The notes under the pieces are model-generated. The model was not told the DNA's origin. It searched no databases and saw nothing but the letters and a program-made list of their open reading frames with translations. From Marinobacter mobilis (GTDB lineage Bacteria; Pseudomonadota; Gammaproteobacteria; Pseudomonadales; Oleiphilaceae), in assembly GCF_900106945.1 (NCBI RefSeq), contig NZ_FNNE01000006.1, positions 186,001 to 250,000 of the forward strand: 64,000 nt of DNA. The letters are read 5' to 3'. This document shows positions 37,015-45,685 of this stretch, piece after piece. The stretch's first letter is position 1. Each line of letters opens with the position of its first letter. The translations under genes and the position numbers were made by a program.

Positions 37015-38877
37015 ATGCTTCAAGATATTCGGGATAACGCCCAAGGCACTATTGCCAAGATTATTATCGTTGTGTTGATTGTTTCCCTGTCCATCTGGGG
37101 AATGGACGCCATTATTGGCGGCTTCTCCGGAGAACCGGAGGTGGCGACAGTTAATGGTGAGGAGATTACCGAGCGCGAGTATCTGCGGGTTGTGCAGATG
37201 GAAAGCCAGCGCCGGCTGAGCCAGATGGAAACGCCGGACCCGTCACTGCTGGATGAAAACCTGATTCGTCGTGAAGTTCTGGAAGGGCTGGTGCAGGAGC
37301 GGGTTCTCACTCAGGATGCGGCGGCACAAGGTCTTGAACTGTCTGACGCCGATATTGACAGCCTGATCACCCAGATGCCCCAGTTCCAGCTTGATGGTCG
37401 TTTCAACAGTGATCAGTTCCTGGCTGTGGTTCGTAATAACTACGGCATGGGCATTGCTGAATTCCGCGAGGCGTTGCGCACCCAGGTGGTGGTCAACCAT
37501 ATCCGGTCCGGTATCAGCCAGAGCGGGTTTATTGCCAAAGCCGGGGCTGAGAAGCTGATGGGGTTGCAGGGCCAGACCCGTGACTTCCGTACTCTGGCGC
37601 TCTCCGCAGAAGAAGTTGCAGATGAGGTGGCGGTGAGCGACGAGGACATCGCCGAATACTATCAGGCTAATCAGGCTCTGTTCATGCGGCCTGAAACCGT
37701 GACGGCTGAATACATTACCTTGTCACTTGGCGCAGTGGCCGATCCTGAAGACGTGTCTGAGGCTGATGTTCAGGCCCGCTATGAGGAGCGTGCGGCGGAA
37801 ATGGCCAATGAAGAGCGTCAGACTGCACATATCCTGATTGAGGATGGAGACGAAGCTGAACTGACCATCGCCGAGGTTGAGCAAAAGCTTGCGGATGGCG
37901 AGGATTTCGCTGAGCTGGCCAAGACCTACTCCGCGGATATCGCGTCTGCCGGAAATGGTGGTGATGTTGGCTACGTTGGTCGTGGACTGTTCGATCCGGC
38001 TTATGAAGAGGCCATGTTCGCACTGAACATTGGCGAGGTTTCAGGGCCTGTGCGTAGCTCGTTTGGTACCCACTTCATCAAGTTGCTCGATGTGCGTGAG
38101 TCAGAGGTTCCGGGTCTTGACGTCATGGCGGACGATATCCGCGCTGAGCTCGCGCTTGAGCGTGCCGGCGAAGCCTACGCCAAAGCCCGCTCTGATCTGG
38201 CTGATTCGGCCTATTCCGCAGATAACCTGATGGACCCGGCCAGTGAGCTGGGCCTGGAGTTACGGGAAAAGGATGGGGTGACCCGGGACGGCGGAATGCC
38301 TCCTTTCGATCATGCCGGCCTATTGCGTCAGCTTTACTCCGAGGATGTTCTTGAAGAAGGCTATAACACCGAGCTGATTGATGTTGGTGACAATGTCTCG
38401 GTGGTCGCGCGGGTTAAAGAACACTTCCCTGCGGCGCAGTTGCCACTGGATGAGGTGGAAGGCGTGATTCGTGCCACGCTTGAACAGCAGAAGACCCGGG
38501 AGCTGCTGGCGGCTCGTGCCGAGGAAATCATTCAGGCGCTGACTTCAGGGCGTAGCCTGGATGAGCTGGATTCGGTGTCGGCCGAATGGCAATCTCACGT
38601 CGCTCAGGATCGCAACGCAGCGACAACCATGCCCGCAGTCGTTGCCAAGGCGTTCTCTATGCCGCGCCCAGAGTCGGGTGCTGCGGTCTACGGTCGTGCG
38701 GAGACAGCTTCTGGTGTTGTTGTCGTCGCGCTGGATGCGGTGAACGACAACGTAGAAGATATCGACGCCACTGAGCTGACGCAGCTGAGCCGCTTTATGG
38801 CGACGCTGCAGGGGCAGCGTGAATACGCGGCTTATCAGCAATACCTGCGTGATAACGCGGTTGTAGAGCGTCCGTAA
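37015..38877 (+). CDS. ppiD: Membrane-anchored periplasmic chaperone PpiD
   Basis: 620-residue (E. coli 623) protein anchored by one membrane segment (about residues 13-35, TIAKIIIVVLIVSLSIWGM), with a SurA-like N-terminal chaperone region, a parvulin domain (about 262-362: QTAHILIEDGDE, GGDVGYVGRGLFDPAYEEAMFAL, GPVRSSFGTHFIKLLDV) and a C-terminal chaperone segment. It assists folding of proteins leaving the Sec translocon. GGAGG is 4 bases before ATG 37015. Isomerase activity of PpiD parvulin domains is often lost. Confidence 0.94.
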   Translation: MLQDIRDNAQGTIAKIIIVVLIVSLSIWGMDAIIGGFSGEPEVATVNGEEITEREYLRVVQMESQRRLSQMETPDPSLLDENLIRREVLEGLVQERVLTQDAAAQGLELSDADIDSLITQMPQFQLDGRFNSDQFLAVVRNNYGMGIAEFREALRTQVVVNHIRSGISQSGFIAKAGAEKLMGLQGQTRDFRTLALSAEEVADEVAVSDEDIAEYYQANQALFMRPETVTAEYITLSLGAVADPEDVSEADVQARYEERAAEMANEERQTAHILIEDGDEAELTIAEVEQKLADGEDFAELAKTYSADIASAGNGGDVGYVGRGLFDPAYEEAMFALNIGEVSGPVRSSFGTHFIKLLDVRESEVPGLDVMADDIRAELALERAGEAYAKARSDLADSAYSADNLMDPASELGLELREKDGVTRDGGMPPFDHAGLLRQLYSEDVLEEGYNTELIDVGDNVSVVARVKEHFPAAQLPLDEVEGVIRATLEQQKTRELLAARAEEIIQALTSGRSLDELDSVSAEWQSHVAQDRNAATTMPAVVAKAFSMPRPESGAAVYGRAETASGVVVVALDAVNDNVEDIDATELTQLSRFMATLQGQREYAAYQQYLRDNAVVERP

Positions 38878-38914
38878 GGTCTGGTCCGGGGGGGATACCC
38901 TCCGGGTTGGTATA

Positions 38915-38952
38915 CAAAAAAGCCCGCTGGCGTCAGGTCAGCGGGCTTTTTT
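38915..38952. terminator. Bidirectional terminator between ppiD and hexR
   Basis: GCCCGCTG (38922-38929) pairs with CAGCGGGC (38939-38946), with A and T runs on both sides, so it can stop both convergent genes. Confidence 0.9.
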
Positions 38953-38968
38953 GTTTGGCGGATGAAAC

Positions 38969-39847
38969 CTACTGGCCGGCCGGGGGCAGGCGGGTCGGCT
39001 TCAGGCTGTCCTTGATCTTCTTGAGGTGATCTCGGAAATCCTCGCCGCGCTTCAGGGTAACGCCGGTGGCCAGGATATCAATTATCGTAAGGTGAACGAT
39101 GCGTGAGGCCATAGGCATGTAGACCTCGGTGTCTTCATCGGCGCTGACACCAAGTACCACGTTACAGACCTCGGTCAGCGGTGACCCGGGGGTGGTAATC
39201 GCGATGACCGTTGCCCCATTGGCGCGGGCATCCTGCGCGATTTCAATGATTTCCTTGGTACGTCCTGTGTAGGAAATGATCACGATCACGTCCCCGGTGC
39301 TGCTTCCTGCGGCAACCATGCGTTGCATCAGTGCATCGTCGTAGCACATCACCGGTATGTTGAAACGGAAGAACTTGTGCTGGGCATCAATGGCAACCGG
39401 TGCGGAGCCACCCATGCCGAAAAAGTTGATCTGCTTGGCCTGGATCAGATAATCAATGGCGACCGACAATTCCTTGGCTGAAAGCGCCTGGCGGGCCTTG
39501 TCGATGGTCGCCATGGTGGTGAGCATGATCTTGTCGGAAAACTCAGCCACCGTGTCATCAGGCTCTACGTTCTGGCCAATGTATGGCGTACCGGTTGCTA
39601 TGCTCTGGGCGAGACGAATCTTGAAGTCGGGAAAACCAGACGCTGAGAAACCGCGGCAGAACCGGTTGACCGTCGGCTCACTGACGTCAGCGGTTCTTGC
39701 CAGAGCGGCAATGCTGTAGCGCGTGGCAGCCGACGGATCGCGCAGAATGGCTTCAGCCACTTTGCGCTCGGACTTGTTCAGGCTGTCCAGTCGAGTCTGG
39801 ATTTCTTCCAGCAGATTGTCATCGCGGCGTGAGTGGGTCACGGCCAT
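38969..39847 (-). CDS. hexR: HexR, RpiR-family regulator of central carbon metabolism
   Basis: 292-residue RpiR/HexR-type regulator: N-terminal helix-turn-helix (about residues 1-77, YSIAALARTADVSEPTVNRFCRGFSASGFPDFK) and SIS sugar-phosphate domain (about 120-255, NFFGMGGSAPVA, VIISYTGRTKEI). HexR senses 2-keto-3-deoxy-6-phosphogluconate and represses zwf, edd, gap and related genes in pseudomonads and relatives. The start is ATG 39847 with AGGAG 9 bases upstream; the frame is open 108 bases further into the zwf regulatory region. It is divergent from zwf-pgl-eda. Confidence 0.93.
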   Translation of the reverse strand: MAVTHSRRDDNLLEEIQTRLDSLNKSERKVAEAILRDPSAATRYSIAALARTADVSEPTVNRFCRGFSASGFPDFKIRLAQSIATGTPYIGQNVEPDDTVAEFSDKIMLTTMATIDKARQALSAKELSVAIDYLIQAKQINFFGMGGSAPVAIDAQHKFFRFNIPVMCYDDALMQRMVAAGSSTGDVIVIISYTGRTKEIIEIAQDARANGATVIAITTPGSPLTEVCNVVLGVSADEDTEVYMPMASRIVHLTIIDILATGVTLKRGEDFRDHLKKIKDSLKPTRLPPAGQ

Positions 39848-39979
39848 ACGGGTATGCTCCTGAGTTTGTCCTCTACGACAGAGGGGCAAATTATAGCCCT
39901 GTTTGATCGCTGTTGCGGTAGTAAAGTTGTCACGGCAAGGTTCTTGCATTGGCATCTTGAGGGGGACAGTGCCATTATT

Positions 39980-39998
39980 TAGATAAAATTACTACATC
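39980..39998 (-). promoter_or_regulatory. Candidate HexR operator at hexR/zwf
   Basis: Read on the minus strand the sequence is GATGTAGTAATTTTATCTA, 17 of 19 bases identical to the element upstream of gap (45546-45564). It is A/T rich and begins with the TGTAGTAATT half typical of reported HexR sites. Lies 54 bases before the zwf ATG. Confidence 0.55.
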
Positions 39999-40052
39999 AA
40001 TGGTCTGCTTACCCGTGTGGATTGGTATCAAGCAGAGTCGGTGGGAGCATCC

Positions 40053-41528
40053 ATGGATAACCAGATCGATACCCGCAGTGATTTGATGATCTTCGGCGCC
40101 CTCGGAGACCTGGCCAGTCGCAAGTTGTTCCCGGCGTTATATCAACTGGAGCGCTCCGGATTGCTGGTTCGTGAAAGTCGGGTGTTGGCGTTGGCAAGGC
40201 GGGATATCCAAACGGAGGAGGCCCGAAGCCTGCTGATGGACCAGTTGCGAGAGCGAGTTCCCGAGGCACAGCTGGATAATGACGTTCTGGATCGGCTGGT
40301 GTCCCGGGTCCAGTACCACCGCCTGGATTTTGCCGATCTGAACCAATACCGGATACTGAACGAGTGGCGGGACGGCAGCGACAATTCATTGATCGTCTAC
40401 ATGGCAACACCACCATCGCTGTATGGCGTGATTGCACGCAATCTCAGGGACGCCTCCTGCTGTACCCGAAAGACCCGGGTTGTGGTGGAGAAACCGATTG
40501 GTCATGATCTCGAAACCTCCCGTGTTATCAACGACCAACTGGCGGAGGTGTACCGTGAAGACCAGATCTTCCGCATCGATCATTACCTTGGCAAGGAGAC
40601 CGTGCAGAACCTGATCGCCCTGCGGTTTGCCAATAACTTCTTTGCCTCGCAATGGGATCAGAACCATATTTCTCACGTCGAGATCACGGTCGCCGAAAGT
40701 GTCGGTATCGAAGGCCGCTGGGGCTATTTCGACAAGGCGGGCCAGATCCGCGACATGATCCAGAATCACCTGTTGCAGTTGCTGTGCCTGATCGCCATGG
40801 ATCCACCCGCGGACCTGTCGGCGGACAGTATCCGTGATGAGAAGGTCAAGGTTCTCAAAGCGCTAAAACCGATCACGCCGGATATGATGGAGACCTATTT
40901 GGTGCGAGGGCAGTACACAGCGGGCAGCAGCCTTGGTCAGTCCGTGCCGGGGTATCTGGACGAGGAGGGGGCTGATCGCAACAGTGTGACGGAGACATTT
41001 GTTGCCCTGAAGGTGGAGATTGAAAACTGGCGCTGGGCCGGGGTGCCGTTCTACATCCGTACCGGCAAGCGGTTACCGGAGAAGCTTTCCCAGATCATTA
41101 TCCATTTCAAACCCGCCCCCCATTACATCTTTGATCCGGACCAGAAGCACCTGGCCAATAACAAGTTGATTATCCGGCTCCAGCCCGATGAAGGCATGAC
41201 CCTGCAGATTCTCACCAAGGACCAGGGCCTCGATAAAGGGATGCGATTGCGGCGCGGGCCGCTGGAGCTGACGTTCTCCGAGGCTTTTGCCTCTGATCAT
41301 ATCCCTGATGCCTACGAGCGGCTGTTGTGGGAGGTTATGAAGGGGAGTCAGTATCTGTTTGTCCGGCGCGACGAGGTGGAACATGCCTGGCGTTGGGTGG
41401 ACCGGCTGATATCAAACTGGAGCGACCACAACCCTTACCCCAAGCGTTACGCTGCCGGAACGTGGGGGCCGGTGGCCTCCATTGCGTTGATTACCCGGGA
41501 TGGCAGGAGTTGGTATGAAGATGCCTGA
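40053..41528 (+). CDS. zwf: Glucose-6-phosphate 1-dehydrogenase
   Basis: Oxidises glucose-6-phosphate to 6-phosphogluconolactone, making NADPH and feeding the Entner-Doudoroff route. 491 residues (E. coli 491) from ATG 40053, with GGGAG 5 bases upstream; an upstream GTG (40017) has no such site. The nucleotide fold [15 protein letters not shown] begins near residue 16, and the active-site RIDHYLGKE motif is intact. pgl overlaps its end by 14 bases. Confidence 0.97.
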   Translation: MDNQIDTRSDLMIFGALGDLASRKLFPALYQLERSGLLVRESRVLALARRDIQTEEARSLLMDQLRERVPEAQLDNDVLDRLVSRVQYHRLDFADLNQYRILNEWRDGSDNSLIVYMATPPSLYGVIARNLRDASCCTRKTRVVVEKPIGHDLETSRVINDQLAEVYREDQIFRIDHYLGKETVQNLIALRFANNFFASQWDQNHISHVEITVAESVGIEGRWGYFDKAGQIRDMIQNHLLQLLCLIAMDPPADLSADSIRDEKVKVLKALKPITPDMMETYLVRGQYTAGSSLGQSVPGYLDEEGADRNSVTETFVALKVEIENWRWAGVPFYIRTGKRLPEKLSQIIIHFKPAPHYIFDPDQKHLANNKLIIRLQPDEGMTLQILTKDQGLDKGMRLRRGPLELTFSEAFASDHIPDAYERLLWEVMKGSQYLFVRRDEVEHAWRWVDRLISNWSDHNPYPKRYAAGTWGPVASIALITRDGRSWYEDA

Positions 41529-42234
41529 TTTCGAGTTGCCCGAGAGTGTTGATATGGTCATTGGTGACGATGGTCATTCGGTTGCCAGTTTGTTGGCAGA
41601 GAAAGTGGCGCGGGTACTTGATGAGCGTCTGCAGAATCCGGGGCGGGCGAGCCTGGCAGTGTCTGGAGGCCGGACGCCGGTGGCGTTTCTGGAGTTGCTC
41701 AGCTGCAAGCCCATCGACTGGTCGCGGGTGGATGTGGTGCTGGTGGACGAGCGCTGTGTTGACGAGGCTGCGCCGGACAGCAACACCCGGCTGATCAAGC
41801 AGTACCTGCTGAGGGGCGCGGCAGCGGAAGCCCGTTATATCCCCCTGTGGCGGGACGGCGTTTCTGTGAGCGAAGGTTGCCGGGAGGCGGAGCGGGCGCT
41901 GGACCTGATTGAGTGGCCATTGACCGTGCTGGTTCTGGGTATGGGTAATGATGGCCATACGGCTTCGCTGTTTCCCGATGCGCCGGAGCTGTTCGAAGCT
42001 CTGGACAGCCGCAAGCCCGCGCGGGTGCTGGCACTGGCGCCGCCGTCACAGTCGCAGGTGCGGCTCTCTCTGACGTTGCGGGCCCTGGGCGGTGCCCGCT
42101 TCAAGGCTCTGCATCTGAAGGGGGCGGATAAGCTCGAAACCCTGCGCCAGGCCTGCGAGCATTTGGATGATGTTGCCGAGATGCCCGTCCGTGTGTTTCT
42201 GAAAATGGGCCTTGTTGTGTTCTGGAGTGCCTGA
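41515..42234 (+). CDS. pgl: 6-phosphogluconolactonase
   Basis: Hydrolyses 6-phosphogluconolactone. 239 residues of the DevB/SOL family, with [31 protein letters not shown] and [23 protein letters not shown] 41515 has AGGAG 5 bases upstream, inside the end of zwf, so translation is coupled. An alternative ATG is at 41521. Confidence 0.95.
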   Translation: MKMPDFELPESVDMVIGDDGHSVASLLAEKVARVLDERLQNPGRASLAVSGGRTPVAFLELLSCKPIDWSRVDVVLVDERCVDEAAPDSNTRLIKQYLLRGAAAEARYIPLWRDGVSVSEGCREAERALDLIEWPLTVLVLGMGNDGHTASLFPDAPELFEALDSRKPARVLALAPPSQSQVRLSLTLRALGGARFKALHLKGADKLETLRQACEHLDDVAEMPVRVFLKMGLVVFWSA

Positions 42235-42254
42235 TCCTGTAACCGGAGATCTTT

Positions 42255-42908
42255 ATGTCTCAGTTATCCGATGTCTATCGTAGTCGAATCCACAGCTTGA
42301 TGAGTGTCTGTCCGTTGATTCCGGTGATTACCGTCGAGCATCCGGATCAGGCCTATCCGCTGTGCAAGGCGCTGGTTGCTGGCGGCATCCGCGTTCTGGA
42401 AATTACCCTTCGCACTGAATACGGGCTACCGGCGATCGCCCAGTTACGGGCAGCCCTGCCAGAAGCATGGATCGGTGCGGGCACGGTCACCGATATTCAT
42501 CAGTATCGCGCGGTTGAGCGGGCAGGAGCCCAGTTCGTGGTGACGCCCGGAGTGACCAGCGCCATTCTGGAGCATGGCTTGACCTCTGATGTACCGTTGG
42601 TCCCAGGCATTGCGACAGCGTCTGAATTGATGCTCGGTTATGCCATGGGGTATCGGGACTTCAAGTTTTTTCCCGCAGAAGTCGCCGGCGGTATTCCCGC
42701 CCTGAAGGCACTGGGCGGACCTTTCCCTGAGGTTCAGTTCTGCCCGACGGGCGGTATTCGCAGGGAGACGGCGCGGGACTACCTGGCCCTGGCTAACGTC
42801 ATGGCTGTGGGAGGAACCTGGCTGGCGCCCAGCGATGCGGTGCGCGAGGGTGACTGGCAGCGTATTTCCAGGATCGCCAGGGACAGCCTGGCTGAGCTGG
42901 CAAGCTGA
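42255..42908 (+). CDS. eda: KDPG / KHG aldolase
   Basis: Cleaves 2-keto-3-deoxy-6-phosphogluconate to pyruvate and glyceraldehyde-3-phosphate. 217 residues with the class I aldolase motifs EITLRTEYG (catalytic Glu), GAGTVTD, and FKFFPAEVAGG, which carries the Schiff-base lysine. Third gene of the zwf-pgl-eda operon. The dehydratase gene edd is not in this window. Convergent with pyk. Confidence 0.95.
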   Translation: MSQLSDVYRSRIHSLMSVCPLIPVITVEHPDQAYPLCKALVAGGIRVLEITLRTEYGLPAIAQLRAALPEAWIGAGTVTDIHQYRAVERAGAQFVVTPGVTSAILEHGLTSDVPLVPGIATASELMLGYAMGYRDFKFFPAEVAGGIPALKALGGPFPEVQFCPTGGIRRETARDYLALANVMAVGGTWLAPSDAVREGDWQRISRIARDSLAELAS

Positions 42909-42956
42909 CCGTAGCCACGTTAACGATACGCGACTACGGCGGCCTGACGGTCAGGC
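42909..42956. repeat. Two inverted repeats between convergent eda and pyk
   Basis: CCGTAG (42909-42914) / CTACGG (42934-42939), and GCCTGA (42942-42947) / TCAGGC (42951-42956) with a 3-base loop. No T run on either strand. They fill the whole 47-base gap and may act as a weak terminator or messenger end. Confidence 0.45.
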
Positions 42957-44404
42957 TAGCGGATAGAATCGCCGACCTTGGCAATTTTCAGGGTGTTGGT
43001 TCCCCCCTGAGCATTGGCATAGTCGCCTTTGGTGATGAGTACCAGGTCTCCGTTCTTGACGATGCCCAGGCGTTGCAATTCGGCAACCGCCCGGGCATTG
43101 ATCTGGTCGTTGGGCACTTCCTGGGTGTCGAAAGGCACGGTTTCGACGCCGCGGTAAAGGGCGACCCGGCGCTGTGTTGTGTCGTGACGGGAGAACGCGA
43201 AAATCGGCAGCCCGGACTTGATGCGCGACATCAGCAGGGGCGTTGCCCCGGTTTCAGTAAGGCAGATCAACGCAGTAATCCCGGAGAGGTGATTGGCTGC
43301 GTACATGGCAGACAGTGCGATGGCCTCATCGACCTGCTCCATGGTTTCGTTGAGCCGGTGTTTTGACTGCTTCATTGACGGGTGTTTTTCCGCGCCAAGG
43401 CAGATTCGCACCATGGCTTCGACGGCTTCAGTCGGGTAATCGCCAACGGCGGTTTCTGCGGAAAGCATGACCGCATCGGTATGATCCAGCACGGCATTGG
43501 CAACATCCGAGACTTCCGCCCGGGTGGGCATTGGGTTCTCGATCATCGACTCCATCATCTGGGTTGCCGTGATAACCACCTTATTGAGGGCACGGGCGCG
43601 GGCAATAATGTGTTTCTGCACCCCTACCAACTCAGCATCGCCGATCTCCACCGCGAGATCCCCTCTGGCCACCATGACCGCATCAGACGCGCGGATGACT
43701 TCATCCAGCGCCGCTTCGTCGTGAGCAAGCTCAGCGCGTTCGATCTTGGCAACCAACCCGGCCTCTGAGCCCGCTTCACGCAGCAGTTTACGAGCGATAT
43801 GGAGATCTTCGGCGGTACGTACAAATGAGACGGCGACATAGTCAGCTTCAAGGGCCGCGGCGGTTTTGATGTCGGTCTTGTCTTTATCCGTGAGGGCGTC
43901 GGCCGAGAGGCCGCCGCCGCGCTTGTTGAGGCCCTTGTTGTTGGACAGCGGACCACCGATCAGGACGGTCGAGGTGATGCTGTGGTCGTCAACAGATTCC
44001 ACCCGCATTTCGATGCGACCGTCATCCAGAACCAGGATGTCGCCTGGGGTAACGTCCTGAATCAGTTGTTCATAATCGATCCCGACGCCCTGTTCATCGC
44101 CCGCTTCCTTGTCCATGTTGGCATCAAGCACAAAGGCCTGGCCGGCCTTGAGGGTGATCTTGTTGTCGCGGAAGCGGGCAACGCGCAATTTGGGCCCTTG
44201 AAGGTCCGCCAGAATGGCGGTGTGCTGACCCAGTGCTGCGGAAGCTTCACGTACCCGCCGAGCCCGTTCGATATGGTCTTCTGCACTGCCATGGGAGAAA
44301 TTCAGGCGGGTGACGTTGACGCCCGCCTTGAGAATGGAAGAAAGAGACTCGGGAGAGTCGGTAGATGGTCCGAGAGTGGCGACAATCTTGGTGCGCCTCA
44401 GCAT
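42956..44404 (-). CDS. pyk: Pyruvate kinase (PykA type)
   Basis: Converts phosphoenolpyruvate and ADP to pyruvate and ATP. 482 residues with [17 protein letters not shown] at the N-terminus, NFSHGS, the metal/phosphate-binding [12 protein letters not shown], and the signature [41 protein letters not shown] region. Length resembles PykA of Pseudomonas and E. coli (480). It is 89 bases after gap on the same strand; no promoter or terminator is seen between them, so gap-pyk is probably an operon. Confidence 0.95.
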   Translation of the reverse strand: MLRRTKIVATLGPSTDSPESLSSILKAGVNVTRLNFSHGSAEDHIERARRVREASAALGQHTAILADLQGPKLRVARFRDNKITLKAGQAFVLDANMDKEAGDEQGVGIDYEQLIQDVTPGDILVLDDGRIEMRVESVDDHSITSTVLIGGPLSNNKGLNKRGGGLSADALTDKDKTDIKTAAALEADYVAVSFVRTAEDLHIARKLLREAGSEAGLVAKIERAELAHDEAALDEVIRASDAVMVARGDLAVEIGDAELVGVQKHIIARARALNKVVITATQMMESMIENPMPTRAEVSDVANAVLDHTDAVMLSAETAVGDYPTEAVEAMVRICLGAEKHPSMKQSKHRLNETMEQVDEAIALSAMYAANHLSGITALICLTETGATPLLMSRIKSGLPIFAFSRHDTTQRRVALYRGVETVPFDTQEVPNDQINARAVAELQRLGIVKNGDLVLITKGDYANAQGGTNTLKIAKVGDSIR

Positions 44405-44493
44405 GGGCTGTTGTCCTTCTGGTTATGACGGTTGTGTTAATCAGAGTAAGCAGGCGCGGGGCCTGCCTACGGAGCTTTGTTCGGTGTTTGGGG

Positions 44494-45498
44494 TCAATGT
44501 TTTGCCCGCATGGCGGCAAGGGTGTTATCCAGCAGGCGGTTAGAAAACCCCCACTCATTGTCGTACCAGGCCATGACTTTGACGTGACGGCCGATCACCC
44601 GGGTATGATTGGTGTCGAATACGCTTGAGAGTGAGTTGTGGTTGAAGTCAATACTGACCAGTTTTTCGCTGTTGCACGCCAGGACGGGGTTGTTGGCGGC
44701 GGCTGCGGTCATCACGTCGTTCACTTCTCCGACGCTGGTGTCCCGATGGGCGATGAATCCGAAATCCACCAGCGAGACATTGATGGTCGGTACCCGAACG
44801 GCCAGGCCATCCAGTCGCCCGTCCAGTTCCGGAATAATCTGGCCTATGGCGCTGGCAGCGCCGGTTCGGGTAGGAATCATGGATTGGGTGGCGGCTCGTG
44901 ACCGGAACAGATCGCCGCCCCAGGCATCAGTGACCGGTTGATCATGGGTGTAGGCGTGGATGGTGGTCATCAGGCCGCTTTCGATACCGATCGCGTCATT
45001 CAGGGCCTTTGCTACTGGCGCCAAGCAATTGGTGGTGCAGGAGGCGCAGGAGATGATCCGGTGTTCGGCGCGGAGAATCTCGTGGTTGACTCCGAAGACC
45101 ACCATGGCGTCCGGATCTGACGATGGCGCCGATATCAGTACCTTGCGGGCACCTGCCAACAGGTGTTGTTCCGCTTGTTCCCGGTTGGAGAATCTTCCGG
45201 TGCACTCGAGAACGACATCGATATGATAACTCTGCCATGGCAGATGAGCAGGGTCAGGAATAGAGGTGACGGCAATGTGATCGCCATTGACGGTCAGAGA
45301 TTCGGCATTGTGGTGGATCACACCCGGAAACCGGCCGTGAATACTGTCGTATTTCAGCAGGTGGGCGTTGCTTTCGGCACTTCCCAGGTCATTGATGGCA
45401 ATCACCCGGATCTGGTCGCGATAGTTGCATTCGTACAGCGCTCGCAGAACATTGCGACCAATGCGCCCGAATCCGTTGATGGCTACGCGAATGGTCAT
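44494..45498 (-). CDS. gap: Glyceraldehyde-3-phosphate dehydrogenase, type I
   Basis: NAD-dependent phosphorylating enzyme of glycolysis. 334 residues from ATG 45498 (TIRVAINGFGRIGRNVLRA), with GGAG 7 bases upstream. The active-site motif ISCASCTTNCLAP holds the catalytic Cys. The sequence also resembles erythrose-4-phosphate dehydrogenase (Epd), which cannot be fully excluded by eye, but the neighbours (hexR, zwf, pgl, eda, pyk) favour the Entner-Doudoroff-linked Gap of pseudomonads. A HexR-like site is 48 bases upstream. Confidence 0.88.
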   Translation of the reverse strand: MTIRVAINGFGRIGRNVLRALYECNYRDQIRVIAINDLGSAESNAHLLKYDSIHGRFPGVIHHNAESLTVNGDHIAVTSIPDPAHLPWQSYHIDVVLECTGRFSNREQAEQHLLAGARKVLISAPSSDPDAMVVFGVNHEILRAEHRIISCASCTTNCLAPVAKALNDAIGIESGLMTTIHAYTHDQPVTDAWGGDLFRSRAATQSMIPTRTGAASAIGQIIPELDGRLDGLAVRVPTINVSLVDFGFIAHRDTSVGEVNDVMTAAAANNPVLACNSEKLVSIDFNHNSLSSVFDTNHTRVIGRHVKVMAWYDNEWGFSNRLLDNTLAAMRAKH

Positions 45499-45545
45499 GG
45501 CATCTCTCCAGTTGCCCGCTACCGGGGCTCCGTTAAATTTAGGAG

Positions 45546-45564
45546 GATGTAGTAATTGTATCAA
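45546..45564 (+). promoter_or_regulatory. Candidate HexR operator upstream of gap
   Basis: GATGTAGTAATTGTATCAA, 17 of 19 bases identical to the element between hexR and zwf, 48 bases before the gap ATG. Known HexR regulons include gap. Confidence 0.55.
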
Positions 45565-45641
45565 TATTATTCGGGGCTGTAAGTGATACTAAGGGCTTGG
45601 AAGGCGAATAAGGGCGTAAACTTACGTTAACAGAGGGCTAT

Positions 45642-45670
45642 AAAAAAGACCCGGCAATGACCGGGTCTTT
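45642..45670 (-). terminator. Rho-independent terminator of the acyl-CoA synthetase gene
   Basis: AAAGACCCGG (45645-45654) pairs with CCGGGTCTTT (45661-45670); on the minus strand the stem is followed by further T. Confidence 0.85.
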
Positions 45671-45685
45671 GGGGAAGGGCCGGAG

